Origin: Pseudomonadota bacterium | GTDB lineage: Bacteria; Pseudomonadota; Alphaproteobacteria; Acetobacterales; Acetobacteraceae | NCBI GenBank assembly: GCA_021805565.1 | Contig: JAJZFA010000033.1 | Coordinates: 124,001-188,000, forward strand | Direction: 5' to 3' | Length of the DNA: 64,000 bases | Shown here: in pieces, positions 6,655-15,383 of the stretch | How the letters are laid out: each line of letters starts with the position of its first letter | How positions within the stretch are numbered: the stretch's first letter is position 1 | Program-made: the position numbers and the translations under genes | The notes under the pieces: generated by a model | Seen by the model: the letters and a program-made list of their open reading frames with translations, nothing else | What the model was told of the DNA's origin: nothing | Databases searched by the model: none

Positions 6655-9486
6655 GTGACCGCATCCATCGCGCTGCCCGACGCCCCCTGCGTGGTCGCGG
6701 GCCACGGCCGAGCCGCCATCCTGACACCGGACGGCGAGGTGTTAGTGCTGCCCACGGCCGAAGCCGCCGCGTTGCTGAAAACCCTGCCGCCGCCGATCCT
6801 GGTCCACGCCCCCGTGACGTTCCGCCGCCTGGACCTGAAACCAGGCCCCGCCTTCGACCTGCTGGACCTGTTCGCCTTCGTCCGCCCGGCCCAAACCGCC
6901 GCCCCCACCCCGCGCGGCCTGGCCATGGCGCTGGACCACGACCAGCCGCCGATCGGCCTGGAAGCCGAGGCCGTCCGGCTACCCGACCTCGCCGCCGCGC
7001 TGCTGAACCAACTTTCCCAGGGCCGCGACACGTTGTTGAACCGCGACGCCGCGCCGCTCGCCGCCCGTATGCAAAAAGCCGGCTGGGGCTGGGGCGCTTA
7101 CGTCACGCACGCGCTGGGCCGGCCCGACGCGCCGGCATCGAACGAACCGCTGAAAGTCTGGAAAAAGCTGCCGGAATGGGAGGATTCGGCCCCCCTGCCC
7201 CCGCCATCCTCCCATCCCGTCAGCGAAACCGAAGCCCGCATCCGCCTCGCCGCCATGCTGGGTCCGCACGCGGAACAACGCCCCGGCCAGGGCGACTACG
7301 CCGGCGCCGCCACCGCCGCTTTCGCGCCCCGGGAAACACGGGGCGACCCGCATCTGGTGCTGGTGGAAGCCGGCACCGGCACCGGCAAGACCCTCGGCTA
7401 CCTCGCGCCCGCCAGCGTCTGGGCGGAGAAAAACAAAGGCGCGGTCTGGATCAGCACCTTCACCCGTCACCTGCAACGCCAGATCGACAGCGAACTGGAA
7501 CGGCTGATTCCGGACCCCACCGAACGCCGCCGCCGCATCGTCGTCCGCAAAGGGCGCGAAAACTATCTGTGCCTGCTCAACCTGGAAGACGCGATCGGCA
7601 CCGCCTCCGGCGGCTTCATGAACCAGCAAATCGTCCCGCTCGGCCTGATCGCGCGCTGGGCCATCGCGACCGGCGACGGCGACATCCAGGGCGGCGATCT
7701 GCCCGGCTGGCTGCCGGAACTGCATGGGACCGCGCTGATCGCATCGCTCGCCGACCGGCGCGGGGAGTGCATCCACGCCGCCTGCCCGCACTGGCGCCGC
7801 TGTTTCATCGAACACACCGTCCGCCGGTCCCGCACCGCCGAACTGGTGGTGGCCAACCACGCCCTGGTGATGACACAGGCAGCCTGGGGCGGGCTGGACG
7901 ACAACGCCGTGCCGTCCCGCTATGTCTTCGACGAAGGCCACCACGTATTCGATGCGGCCGATGGCGCGTTCTCCGCCGCATTGTCCGGCGGGGAAACCGC
8001 CGAACTCCGCCGTTGGCTGCGCGGCGCCGAAGGCAATCGGTCCCGCGCCCGCGGCCTGCGCAAGCGGCTGGAAGACCTGGTGGCCGACCGCCCCGCCCTG
8101 ATCGCGCCGCTGGACGCCGCGTTGCAGGCCGCGGGCGCCCTGCCGCCGTCCGACTGGGCCAGCCGCATGCAGCAGGCTGAAATGCCCGAACTGGACGGCG
8201 CCGAACCCGCGCGGCCCAACCCATCGGAGGCGTTTTTGCGCCTGATCCGCCGTCAGGTGCTGGCCCGCACCGTCGGCGCGGACGCTCGCCCGGCGTTCGG
8301 GTCCATGGAATGCGACGTGTTTCCGCTGAACGACGATGCCGCTGAGGCAGCCGATCGCCTGGCCCGCGCGCTGGCGCGGATATCGGAACCGCTGGCCACG
8401 TTGCGCGAACGCCTGCTCGCCCGCCTGGACGACGAGGCGGAGGAGTTGGACGAAGCGACCCGCACCCGCATCGAGGCGATCGGCCGGTCGTTGACCCGGC
8501 GCGCGCTGAACCCGCTGCAAGCATGGCAAACGATGCTGTGCAGCCTGACCGAACCGCAGCCCGAACCGGGTAGCCGCCCCACGCATATCCTGTTCCTGAA
8601 GCTGGACCGCCGCGACGGCCTGCGCGATCTGGATGTCGGGCTGCACCGGCACTGGCTGGACCCGACCATCCCGTTCGCCACCACGCTGGCGTCGCCCGCA
8701 CAGGGATTGCTGGTCACGTCCGCCACCTTGCGCGATTCGGGCGGCGGCGATCCCGAACTTGCCTGGGCCTCGGCCGAGGCAAGGGTGGGCGCGCCGCATT
8801 TGCCCTCGCCCGCCATCCGGGCCGCTGTAGCCTCGCCGTTCGATTATGCCGAACAGACGCGCGCCTTTGTCGTCAGCGACGTGGCGCCGGGCAACCTGGA
8901 TCAACTCGCCGCCGCCTATCGCGCCCTGTTCATCGCCTCGGAAGGCGGCGCGCTCGGCCTGTTCACCGCGATTAGCCGCCTTCGCGCCGTCCACACCAGG
9001 ATCGCGCCCGATCTGGAACTGGCCGGATACCCGCTGTACGCCCAGCATGTCGATGCGATGGGCAATGCTACCTTGGTCGATATTTTCCGCGCCGAGGAAG
9101 AAAGCTGCCTGCTGGGCACCGACGCCATGCGCGACGGAGTCGATGTGCCGGGTAACGCGCTGCGTCTGGTGGTGTTCGAACGCACGCCTTGGCCGCGCCC
9201 GGATATTTTGCACCGGGAGCGGCGGGTTCATCTGTCCGGCGGCGACCCCAAGGGCTATGACGACCGGATCGTCCGGCTGCGGCTGCGCCAGGCGTTTGGG
9301 CGGCTGATCCGCCGGGCATCGGACCGGGGCGTCTTCGTGCTGCTGGACCGGCAAGCGCCCAGCCGTTTGATGTCGGCCTTTCCCGCGGGCGTGACCGTGC
9401 AGCGAGTCGGTCTGGCGCAGGCTGTCAACGAAACTGGTGCTTTTCTGCGGACTCGTGCATTTCTATCGTCCCGGTCACCGGCTTGA
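6655..9486 (+). CDS. DinG/Rad3-type ATP-dependent DNA helicase
   Basis: Superfamily 2 helicase of 943 residues from a GTG start. Walker A is 'EAGTGTGKT' at about residues 238-246. Motif II reads DEGH near residue 426 (DEAH-type variant). C-terminal motifs include 'LLGTDAMRDGVDVPG' and 'RLRQAFGRLIRR'. Between motifs I and II, cysteines in 'ENYLCLL', 'ECIHAACPHWRRCF' are spaced as in the 4Fe-4S domain of XPD/DinG helicases. DinG unwinds R-loops, D-loops and forked DNA 5'-3'. The N-terminal 200 residues are an extra domain; 'FDLLDLFAFVRP' in it is faintly like the DnaQ-type exonuclease of other DinG proteins, but the catalytic acidic set is not evident. The gene stands alone, followed 35 bases later by the TerB-like gene. 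Confidence 0.88.
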   Translation: MTASIALPDAPCVVAGHGRAAILTPDGEVLVLPTAEAAALLKTLPPPILVHAPVTFRRLDLKPGPAFDLLDLFAFVRPAQTAAPTPRGLAMALDHDQPPIGLEAEAVRLPDLAAALLNQLSQGRDTLLNRDAAPLAARMQKAGWGWGAYVTHALGRPDAPASNEPLKVWKKLPEWEDSAPLPPPSSHPVSETEARIRLAAMLGPHAEQRPGQGDYAGAATAAFAPRETRGDPHLVLVEAGTGTGKTLGYLAPASVWAEKNKGAVWISTFTRHLQRQIDSELERLIPDPTERRRRIVVRKGRENYLCLLNLEDAIGTASGGFMNQQIVPLGLIARWAIATGDGDIQGGDLPGWLPELHGTALIASLADRRGECIHAACPHWRRCFIEHTVRRSRTAELVVANHALVMTQAAWGGLDDNAVPSRYVFDEGHHVFDAADGAFSAALSGGETAELRRWLRGAEGNRSRARGLRKRLEDLVADRPALIAPLDAALQAAGALPPSDWASRMQQAEMPELDGAEPARPNPSEAFLRLIRRQVLARTVGADARPAFGSMECDVFPLNDDAAEAADRLARALARISEPLATLRERLLARLDDEAEELDEATRTRIEAIGRSLTRRALNPLQAWQTMLCSLTEPQPEPGSRPTHILFLKLDRRDGLRDLDVGLHRHWLDPTIPFATTLASPAQGLLVTSATLRDSGGGDPELAWASAEARVGAPHLPSPAIRAAVASPFDYAEQTRAFVVSDVAPGNLDQLAAAYRALFIASEGGALGLFTAISRLRAVHTRIAPDLELAGYPLYAQHVDAMGNATLVDIFRAEEESCLLGTDAMRDGVDVPGNALRLVVFERTPWPRPDILHRERRVHLSGGDPKGYDDRIVRLRLRQAFGRLIRRASDRGVFVLLDRQAPSRLMSAFPAGVTVQRVGLAQAVNETGAFLRTRAFLSSRSPA

Positions 9487-9521
9487 GTCATCCGCATTGA
9501 CCTGTTTGCCTGGAGGATTCG

Positions 9522-9953
9522 ATGCGTTCTAGCGATACGATCAACGCGCCGGAGGCGCTTGTACTTACAATGGTGCTTGTGTCGGTTGCCGATGGCGGCA
9601 TGACCGACCGGGAAATCGGCGTCATGTCCGCGTTGGTGCAAACCCTGCCGGCATTCCAGGGATTTACCAGCGGCGAACTCGCCAGCGTAACGGAACGCGC
9701 CGCCAACCTGTTGCATGAGGATGACGGGCTGGCGCATGCGGCCAGCCTGATTCGCGCCGCGCTCAATCCCCGGCTACGCGAAACCGCCTATTTTCTGGCA
9801 TGCGAGGTCGTGGCCGGCGGCGACGGCGCCCGGCGCCGGTCGCTGGATATGGTGGAGTTCGTCAGAAGCGAGCTCGGGCTGGATACGCTGGTCTCCACCG
9901 CCATCGAACGCGGGGTTCGCGCCCGCTACCAACGTGTCGAACCGGCCGAGTAA
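9522..9953 (+). CDS. TerB-family (tellurite resistance-like) protein
   Basis: A 143-residue all-helical protein. The pattern 'SPEALVLTMVLVSVADGGMTDREIGVM' near the start (here NAPEALV..VSVADGGMTDRE) is the signature of the TerB/DjlA N-terminal fold, in which acidic residues in the ADG.MTDRE loop can bind metal. A good ribosome-binding site (GGAGGA) precedes the ATG. Single-domain TerB proteins are common in alphaproteobacteria and most are not shown to confer tellurite resistance; they are thought to act in stress signalling at the membrane. No other ter genes are nearby, so the resistance label should not be taken literally. Confidence 0.8.
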   Translation: MRSSDTINAPEALVLTMVLVSVADGGMTDREIGVMSALVQTLPAFQGFTSGELASVTERAANLLHEDDGLAHAASLIRAALNPRLRETAYFLACEVVAGGDGARRRSLDMVEFVRSELGLDTLVSTAIERGVRARYQRVEPAE

Positions 9954-10064
9954 CCGGCATCCGCCGGCCAACGGCGCTGCCGTTGGTTCCGGCGACCGCC
10001 AGTGTTCCGCCGCCATGAATAACAACCGCATTCCATCCGGGCGAACCGCCCGGGTGGGCCGTCC

Positions 10065-11435
10065 GTGGTAAAATTTCCCGCTACCGCCATTGTGTTGGCC
10101 GGAGCGCCCGTCGCCACGCTAACAATCCTCGCCGCTCTGGGCATGGCCGATTTTTGGCCGGCCCTGGCCGGTATCGCGATCGGGCTGCTGGCGGCCGGCG
10201 CGTTCGCGTTGATTTGGCAACGCGACCTGGATCTCTTGACCGACGCGATCCGGCGCGTTGCGCCGGACACGACCGGCCCGGCGACGGACGCGGAAGGCGC
10301 CGTGATGATGGACCGGCTGGGGCGCGAGATCGAGCGCCTGTCCCGCCGCCTCGCCGCCCGAGCGGTGGTACAAGAGCAACATCGCAGAGCCGACACGCTG
10401 ATCCTGGAACGCCTGCCCGACCCCGTTATCGTTCTGGCCGGCGACCGCTCGGTTTGCCGGACCAACGCAACCGCCCGCTCCGCCTTTGGCGACGATCTGC
10501 CCGCCGTGCTGCGCAACCCCGCCGTGCTGGGTGCGATCGACCGCGCTTTGGCAACAGGCCAAATCCAGGCCACTGAGGTCATGCTGCACGCACCGGTGCA
10601 CCGCGACCTGTATGCGACGGTCGTTCCAATGGACCCGCCGCTGGCGGATGGCGGCCAGATACTGCTGGTTCTGTCGGATCGCACGCGGGAGCGGGTGGTG
10701 GAGCGGATGCGCGCCGACTTCGTGGCCAATGTCAGCCACGAACTGCGAACGCCGCTGGCGTCGCTGATCGGGTTCGTCGAAACGCTGCAAGGCCCCGCCG
10801 CCGACGATCCGCCGGCCCAGCGCCGCTTCCTGGCGATCATGGCCGAACAGGGCGGCCGGATGAACCGGCTGATCGACGATCTGCTGAGCCTGTCGCGGAT
10901 CGAACTGACCGAACACCGGGTGCCGTCGGAGCTGCTGGATCTCGCCGGCCTGGTCCAGCGGATGGCGGCGGGGTTCGAGCCGAGGCTGGCGGAGCGCCGG
11001 GTCCAATTGGAAACACGGATCGCGCGGGATTTGCCGTCGGTTGCCGGCGATGCCGACCAGATGGCGCAAGTGTTGCAGAATCTGCTGGACAACGGCCTGA
11101 AATACGGTCGCGAGGGCAGCGTGCTGAGCCTGGAAGCGGCCCTGGCGGAACCCGGAGACCGCTGGCCGGCACGGCCCGGGATCGTTTTGGCGGTCGCCGA
11201 TCGCGGCATCGGCATCGCGAAGGAACATTTGCCCCGGCTGACCGAACGCTTCTACCGGGTGGATAAGGGGCGGTCGCGGGCGGTCGGCGGAACCGGGCTG
11301 GGGCTGGCGATCGTCAAACACATCGTGAACCGTCACCGCGGGCAATTGCTGATCGAGAGCGAGGAAGGCAAAGGCACCACGGTCAGCGTCTGGCTGCCGG
11401 CCGTCGCCGCGCGTCAGGCGGATGCGGATCGATGA
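10065..11435 (+). CDS. phoR: PhoR-like sensor histidine kinase
   Basis: Membrane-bound two-component sensor, 456 residues from GTG. Two adjacent N-terminal transmembrane segments (about residues 5-50) leave almost no periplasmic loop, as in PhoR. A PAS-like region (about 110-210) follows, then HisKA with the H-box 'FVANVSHELRTPLASL' (phosphorylated His near residue 225) and HATPase_c with N-box 'NLLDNGLKYG', G1 'DRGIGIAKEHLPRL' and G2 'GGTGLGLAIVKHIV'. PhoR senses phosphate status through the Pst-PhoU system and phosphorylates PhoB. Neither pst, phoU nor phoB is in the window, so the PhoR assignment rests on architecture; it could be another kinase of that class. Confidence 0.8.
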   Translation: MVKFPATAIVLAGAPVATLTILAALGMADFWPALAGIAIGLLAAGAFALIWQRDLDLLTDAIRRVAPDTTGPATDAEGAVMMDRLGREIERLSRRLAARAVVQEQHRRADTLILERLPDPVIVLAGDRSVCRTNATARSAFGDDLPAVLRNPAVLGAIDRALATGQIQATEVMLHAPVHRDLYATVVPMDPPLADGGQILLVLSDRTRERVVERMRADFVANVSHELRTPLASLIGFVETLQGPAADDPPAQRRFLAIMAEQGGRMNRLIDDLLSLSRIELTEHRVPSELLDLAGLVQRMAAGFEPRLAERRVQLETRIARDLPSVAGDADQMAQVLQNLLDNGLKYGREGSVLSLEAALAEPGDRWPARPGIVLAVADRGIGIAKEHLPRLTERFYRVDKGRSRAVGGTGLGLAIVKHIVNRHRGQLLIESEEGKGTTVSVWLPAVAARQADADR

Positions 11436-11511
11436 GTTGGGATCGTTCGCCGGATCGCGTTAGACACCGTTATGCAGCCAGCCCAATCCCGCAGCGAAAG
11501 TACTGGACATC

Positions 11512-12981
11512 ATGAAAGCCCTGGCCCAAGCGAAACTGTGTCTGCTGCTGCTGGCCGCGCCCGCGGTTGCGCGTGCTCAGACGGTCAAACCGGCGACGGA
11601 TGCCCCTGGGGCAGATTCCCAGGGCGCGGATGCCGTCGGTGCGGGCCTTGCGGAGATCCTGTCGCTCGCGACGATGGGAACGGTTACGCCGGGGGACCAG
11701 ACCGCGCATGCGACACCGGACAACGGCGGCTACGCAATTCGCCTGCCGCTGACCGGATTTTCGTCGCCGCCCGACGCCGCGATCGATGCCGTTGCCCGTC
11801 CGGCCGGCAACGGTATGTGGGAGATCCCGGTATTGACGTTACCGTCCTCCGGGGCGTTCGACATGACCATGCTCAGGGGCGAGAAGCGCCATATCGCCTA
11901 TTCGATCGGCGAGCAGGCGATCCAGGTCAGCATGGACCCGACATTTGCCCAGAATTCGACGTTCAAGGCCGATATCGGCCATATTTCGCTGCATTCGGGC
12001 CAGGGGGATTTTCACAGCGAACAGACGTTCGGCCGCTATACCTCCGGCGGCACGCTGTCGCTGGATTCGGCTGGCCTGCTCAACATGGTATCGCAGGGTT
12101 CGGTGACGAACTGGCACCTGACGGCGAAGGGGCCCGCCACGCCTGAAATTTCAGGCACGATCGGCAAGGGGTCGGGACATGCCGGGATCGAAGGCCTCGA
12201 CCGCATCCAGGGAACACGGCTGCTGGCGGCCATTCGGGCCCTGTCGGTCAGCGAGACCGCGGCATTGCACGATCCTGCCGGGCCAACCCCGGCAATGGTG
12301 CGGGATTTGCGCGGCGTGACCGATGCGGCGGCCGGCTTGCTGACCAAGGTGTCGGCCGAGGAAAGCCTGGACGACATTCGCTTCACCGGGGGTGCCGTGA
12401 GCGGCGCCCGGATCGCGCATATGCGCATCGGGATGATGGGCGACACCGCGCGGCATAACCTGACGGCCAGCATGGACATAGCGGCCGATGGATTGAGCAT
12501 GGCCGGGCTATCGGCCGAACTGGCCGCCTATCTGCCCCGCCATCTAGCCCTGAAAACGAGCATTGCCGGCATGCAAATCGGGCCGCTGCTGGAGCTTTTG
12601 CGCGCGGCAACGGCGCCCGGTGCCGATCCGGCGGCCCTGCAACCCCAGTTGGCCGCCCTGTTTGCCGGCGGTGCCCAGGCCGGGATCGAGTCGTTCGCCT
12701 TCGACTCGGGGCCGCTTGCCGTGACCGGTTCGGCGCGGTTCATCCCGCAGGCGAGCGGACCGATGGGCACCGCCGTTCATATTTCGGCCACCGGCCTGGA
12801 TGCGCTGATGGCCAGGGCGCAGAATGACAGGTCGCTGCAACAAATACTGCCGATGATGTTCCTGGCCAAGGGTATGGGCCGTCAGCAAGGCAACGCGGTC
12901 GTCTGGGACATTGTCCTGGGCAACGGCCCCGTCACCGTCAACGGCGTGCCGTTCGGTCAGCCGCCGGCGCCCAAGCGGTAG
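11512..12981 (+). CDS. Exported protein of unknown function (possibly DUF2125-like)
   Basis: A 489-residue protein with a clear signal peptide ('LCLLLLAAPAVARA', cleavage near residue 22), hence periplasmic or outer-membrane associated. The mature part is long stretches of alternating polar and hydrophobic residues that suggest beta structure ('FKADIGHISLHSGQGDFHSE', 'SGTIGKGSGHAGIEG'), with an Ala-rich helical section around residues 230-300. I do not recognise a catalytic motif. The general style, a large beta-rich exported protein with repeated strand units, resembles AsmA-like or DUF2125 proteins of alphaproteobacteria, but this is a guess. Its 3' end overlaps the convergent methyltransferase gene by 25 bases. 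Confidence 0.7.
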   Translation: MKALAQAKLCLLLLAAPAVARAQTVKPATDAPGADSQGADAVGAGLAEILSLATMGTVTPGDQTAHATPDNGGYAIRLPLTGFSSPPDAAIDAVARPAGNGMWEIPVLTLPSSGAFDMTMLRGEKRHIAYSIGEQAIQVSMDPTFAQNSTFKADIGHISLHSGQGDFHSEQTFGRYTSGGTLSLDSAGLLNMVSQGSVTNWHLTAKGPATPEISGTIGKGSGHAGIEGLDRIQGTRLLAAIRALSVSETAALHDPAGPTPAMVRDLRGVTDAAAGLLTKVSAEESLDDIRFTGGAVSGARIAHMRIGMMGDTARHNLTASMDIAADGLSMAGLSAELAAYLPRHLALKTSIAGMQIGPLLELLRAATAPGADPAALQPQLAALFAGGAQAGIESFAFDSGPLAVTGSARFIPQASGPMGTAVHISATGLDALMARAQNDRSLQQILPMMFLAKGMGRQQGNAVVWDIVLGNGPVTVNGVPFGQPPAPKR

Positions 12982-13637
12982 AACACCACCTCGCGGCTGG
13001 TGCGGTCTTCCAGTTCCAGCGTCGTCTGGATCGTATAGGACGCGAACCGGTTCAATCCGGTGCTGGGCAGATACGCCCGGCCCGGATCGGCGATCCAGAC
13101 CTCGGCGGTGCGGGCCATAACCGTCAGCCACGGCAGGATGCGGCCTGTCATCGGCGCCTCATAACACACATCGCCGCACAGAATCAGATCCCAGCGGCAC
13201 GCGGCGCCGACCACGTCGCGCAACCGGCCGATCCGGGTACCGTTGACCGCGGCGTTCAGGCCGATCGCCGACAGCGCCAGCGCGTCGATCTCCGACGCGT
13301 CGGCCGACAGTGCGCCGGCCATGGCGCAGGCGATGGCCGCGATCCCGCAGCCGGCGGCAAAATCCAGCACGCGCTTGCCGGCCACCAGCGCCGGATTATC
13401 GAGGATATGCCGGGCGAAAGCCTGCCCGCCCGGCCACGCGAACGCCCAGAATGGCGGTTCGGCGTTGTGGCCGGCCAGCCAGGCCTCGGTTGCCTGCCAG
13501 ATCGGCGCGATCTCGGTGGCCAGATGCAGCCGGATTTCCGGGACATGCGGCGCGGTGGCCAGGACAGTGTTGGCTTGGATGAACGCGTCCCGGTCCGGAT
13601 CGTCCCCCCAGCCTTCCCCAGGCCGCGTTAACGTCAT
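12957..13637 (-). CDS. Class I SAM-dependent methyltransferase (ETFB-lysine/METTL20-like)
   Basis: A 226-residue Rossmann methyltransferase. Motif I is 'RVLDFAAGCGIAAIACAMAG', preceded by 'PPFWAFAWPGGQAFARHI', a pattern typical of the Nnt1/METTL20 (electron-transfer-flavoprotein lysine methyltransferase) family. 'DLILCGDVCYE' forms the later active-site strand (D-E/D-x-Y equivalent). The ATG start at 13637 overlaps the ubiA stop (ATGA), so it is translationally coupled downstream of ubiA. The same frame stays open upstream through ubiA up to 14630, but that extension is an out-of-frame shadow of ubiA and not part of this protein. The substrate is probably a protein lysine, by family resemblance only. 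Confidence 0.8.
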   Translation of the reverse strand: MTLTRPGEGWGDDPDRDAFIQANTVLATAPHVPEIRLHLATEIAPIWQATEAWLAGHNAEPPFWAFAWPGGQAFARHILDNPALVAGKRVLDFAAGCGIAAIACAMAGALSADASEIDALALSAIGLNAAVNGTRIGRLRDVVGAACRWDLILCGDVCYEAPMTGRILPWLTVMARTAEVWIADPGRAYLPSTGLNRFASYTIQTTLELEDRTSREVVFYRLGAGG

Positions 13638-14530
13638 AGCCAGCCCGCCAGGAAAGCCAGGGCGATGGCAAGGCCGGTTTCCCGGTTGGACCGGAACAGG
13701 CGCAGGCAACCCGCCGGGTCGCCGATATCCAGCGCGACAACCTGCCGGACCAGCAACGCCGCCGGCAGCGCGAGCGCCGGATAGAACCAGAACCCGCATC
13801 CGGCAAGCACGCCGGACAGCGCCAGCAACCCGGTCGCGGCGGCGTAGCAGACGGCCAGGAACGGCCGCGTCCGTTCGCCGAACAAACGGGCGGTGGAGCG
13901 GACTCCGGCCAGCGCGTCGTCCTCCCGGTCCTGATGCGCGTAGATCGTGTCGAACCCCAGGTCCCACAGGATCGCGGCGGCATACAGCGTGGCCCAGGCG
14001 GCATCGAGCCGTCCGGTGGCGGCGGCGTAGCCCATGGGCGCGCCGAAGCCGAACGTGAAACCCATCATCAGTTGCGGCCACCAGGTAATGCGCTTGGCCA
14101 GCGGATACAGCGCCACCAGCAGCAGCGAGGCCACGCCCAGCGCCTGCGATAACCGGTTGAGTTGCAAGAGCACCGCCAGCCCGGCCAGCAGCAGCACGGC
14201 CAGAAACGCCAGCGCGTGGCGTGGCCGCAGCGCCCCGGACGCGAGCGGCCGGCCGGCCGTGCGCGCCACCAGCCGGTCGATGTCGCGATCCCATAAATCG
14301 TTGACGACGCAGCCAGCGGCCCGCATCGCCAGGCTGCCCGCCGCGAACAAAACCGTCAGCCGGATCGTCGCGCCGGCCGGTGCCCTGGCCAGCAGGATGC
14401 CCCACAGACCGGGCAAAAACAGCAGCCACGTGCCGATCGGCCTGTCCACCCGGGCCAACAACAGGTAAGGTAGCCAGGATCGCGGCAACCGGGCAATCCA
14501 GCCGGTGGCGACAATGTCTGTGTGCATCAT
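13634..14530 (-). CDS. ubiA: 4-hydroxybenzoate octaprenyltransferase
   Basis: Polytopic membrane prenyltransferase that attaches the polyprenyl tail to 4-hydroxybenzoate in ubiquinone synthesis. The first Asp-rich motif is 'NDLWDRDIDRLVARTAGRP' (NDxxDxxxD, diphosphate-Mg binding) and the second is 'DTIYAHQDREDD'. 'DRPIGTWLLFLPGLWG' near the N-terminus is characteristic of UbiA. About eight hydrophobic segments fit the family, and the 298 residues from 14530 match the usual length. An upstream ATG at 14572 adds 14 unlike-family residues, so I prefer the ATGATG pair at 14530/14527. Divergent from rsmE 53 bases away; the downstream methyltransferase overlaps by four bases. Confidence 0.92.
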   Translation of the reverse strand: MMHTDIVATGWIARLPRSWLPYLLLARVDRPIGTWLLFLPGLWGILLARAPAGATIRLTVLFAAGSLAMRAAGCVVNDLWDRDIDRLVARTAGRPLASGALRPRHALAFLAVLLLAGLAVLLQLNRLSQALGVASLLLVALYPLAKRITWWPQLMMGFTFGFGAPMGYAAATGRLDAAWATLYAAAILWDLGFDTIYAHQDREDDALAGVRSTARLFGERTRPFLAVCYAAATGLLALSGVLAGCGFWFYPALALPAALLVRQVVALDIGDPAGCLRLFRSNRETGLAIALAFLAGWL

Positions 14531-14583
14531 CGGGGGTTCGTTCGCCGTTCCATGGTTTCCTCGGCCGATCATATACCGGAACC

Positions 14584-15282
14584 ATGATTCGCCTGCATGT
14601 CGCGGCGGACCTGATCGCGGGTTCGGCCATCCAGGCGACCGAGGGTCAGGCGCATTACGCCGGCGGCGTCATGCGCCGGACGGTGGGCGATGCCGTTCGC
14701 CTGTTTAACGGCCGCGACGGCGAATGGATCGCCCGTATCGCCGCCCTGTCGCGCGGCAAAGCCATTTTCGCCGTGGAAACCCCGCTCCGCCCGCAAGCCG
14801 CCGACGCCGATCTGTGGCTGATGTTCGCGGTGCTGAAACGCGACGGGACCGACATGGTGGTGCAAAAAGCGACCGAACTCGGAGTCTCCGCGCTGCTGCC
14901 GGTGTTTACCGAACGCACCAACGCCGGCCGGGTGAATACCGCCCGCCTGCAAGCCATCGCCATCGAGGCCGCGGAGCAAAGCGAGCGGCTGACCGTGCCG
15001 GCGATACATCCGCCCCGCGACCTGCACGACGAGCTGGTGGTCTGGCCGCCCGCCCGGACCTTGTTCGTGGCGCTGGAACGGGCGGAGGCGCCGCCCCTGG
15101 GGCCATTTGCCGGTCCCGCCGGCCTGCTGACCGGCCCCGAGGGCGGATTCGGTTCGCGCGACCTCGCGGTGCTGGACGCATGCGCGTTCGTCCGTCCGGT
15201 CTCGCTGGGTCCGCGCATCCTGCGTGCCGAAACAGCGGCGATCGCCGGTCTGGCCTTGTTGCAAGCGCCCGGCTGGGGCTAG
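14584..15282 (+). CDS. rsmE: 16S rRNA (uracil-1498-N3)-methyltransferase
   Basis: SPOUT-class enzyme methylating U1498 of 16S rRNA in assembled 30S subunits. The 232-residue product begins 'MIRLHVAADL' (PUA-like N-terminal domain containing 'HYAGGVMRRTVGDAVRLFNG'). The C-terminal trefoil-knot domain shows 'KRDGTDMVVQKATELGV', 'AAEQSERLTVP', 'GLLTGPEGGFGSRDL' and 'SLGPRILRAETAAI', all standard RsmE motifs. An in-frame extension upstream to 14380 exists but overlaps ubiA and lacks family similarity, so the ATG at 14584 is taken. Followed by gshA after 101 bases, a neighbour pair common in alphaproteobacteria. Confidence 0.94.
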   Translation: MIRLHVAADLIAGSAIQATEGQAHYAGGVMRRTVGDAVRLFNGRDGEWIARIAALSRGKAIFAVETPLRPQAADADLWLMFAVLKRDGTDMVVQKATELGVSALLPVFTERTNAGRVNTARLQAIAIEAAEQSERLTVPAIHPPRDLHDELVVWPPARTLFVALERAEAPPLGPFAGPAGLLTGPEGGFGSRDLAVLDACAFVRPVSLGPRILRAETAAIAGLALLQAPGWG

Positions 15283-15383
15283 TACCCTGGTTTCAACAGT
15301 CAGGCGCGCTCGCGTTCCGGTTTCCGGCCAGCCAGCGCCCTACCGCCGAACGGCGGTATCAACCGAATTGCCGTGGGAATCCA

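Noticed and set aside
6979-9354. A 791-codon minus-strand open frame
   Set aside because: Antisense to the DinG-type gene in high-GC DNA; its translation has no family motif, whereas the plus strand has all helicase motifs.
12957-14630. Apparent 557-residue single protein on the minus strand
   Set aside because: Only the last 226 residues are family-like (methyltransferase); the front part is the wrong frame of ubiA. The ATGA junction at 13637 gives the true start.
14724-15383. Upstream extension of gshA
   Set aside because: Shadow frame of rsmE; the conserved glutamate-cysteine ligase N-terminus begins at 15384.
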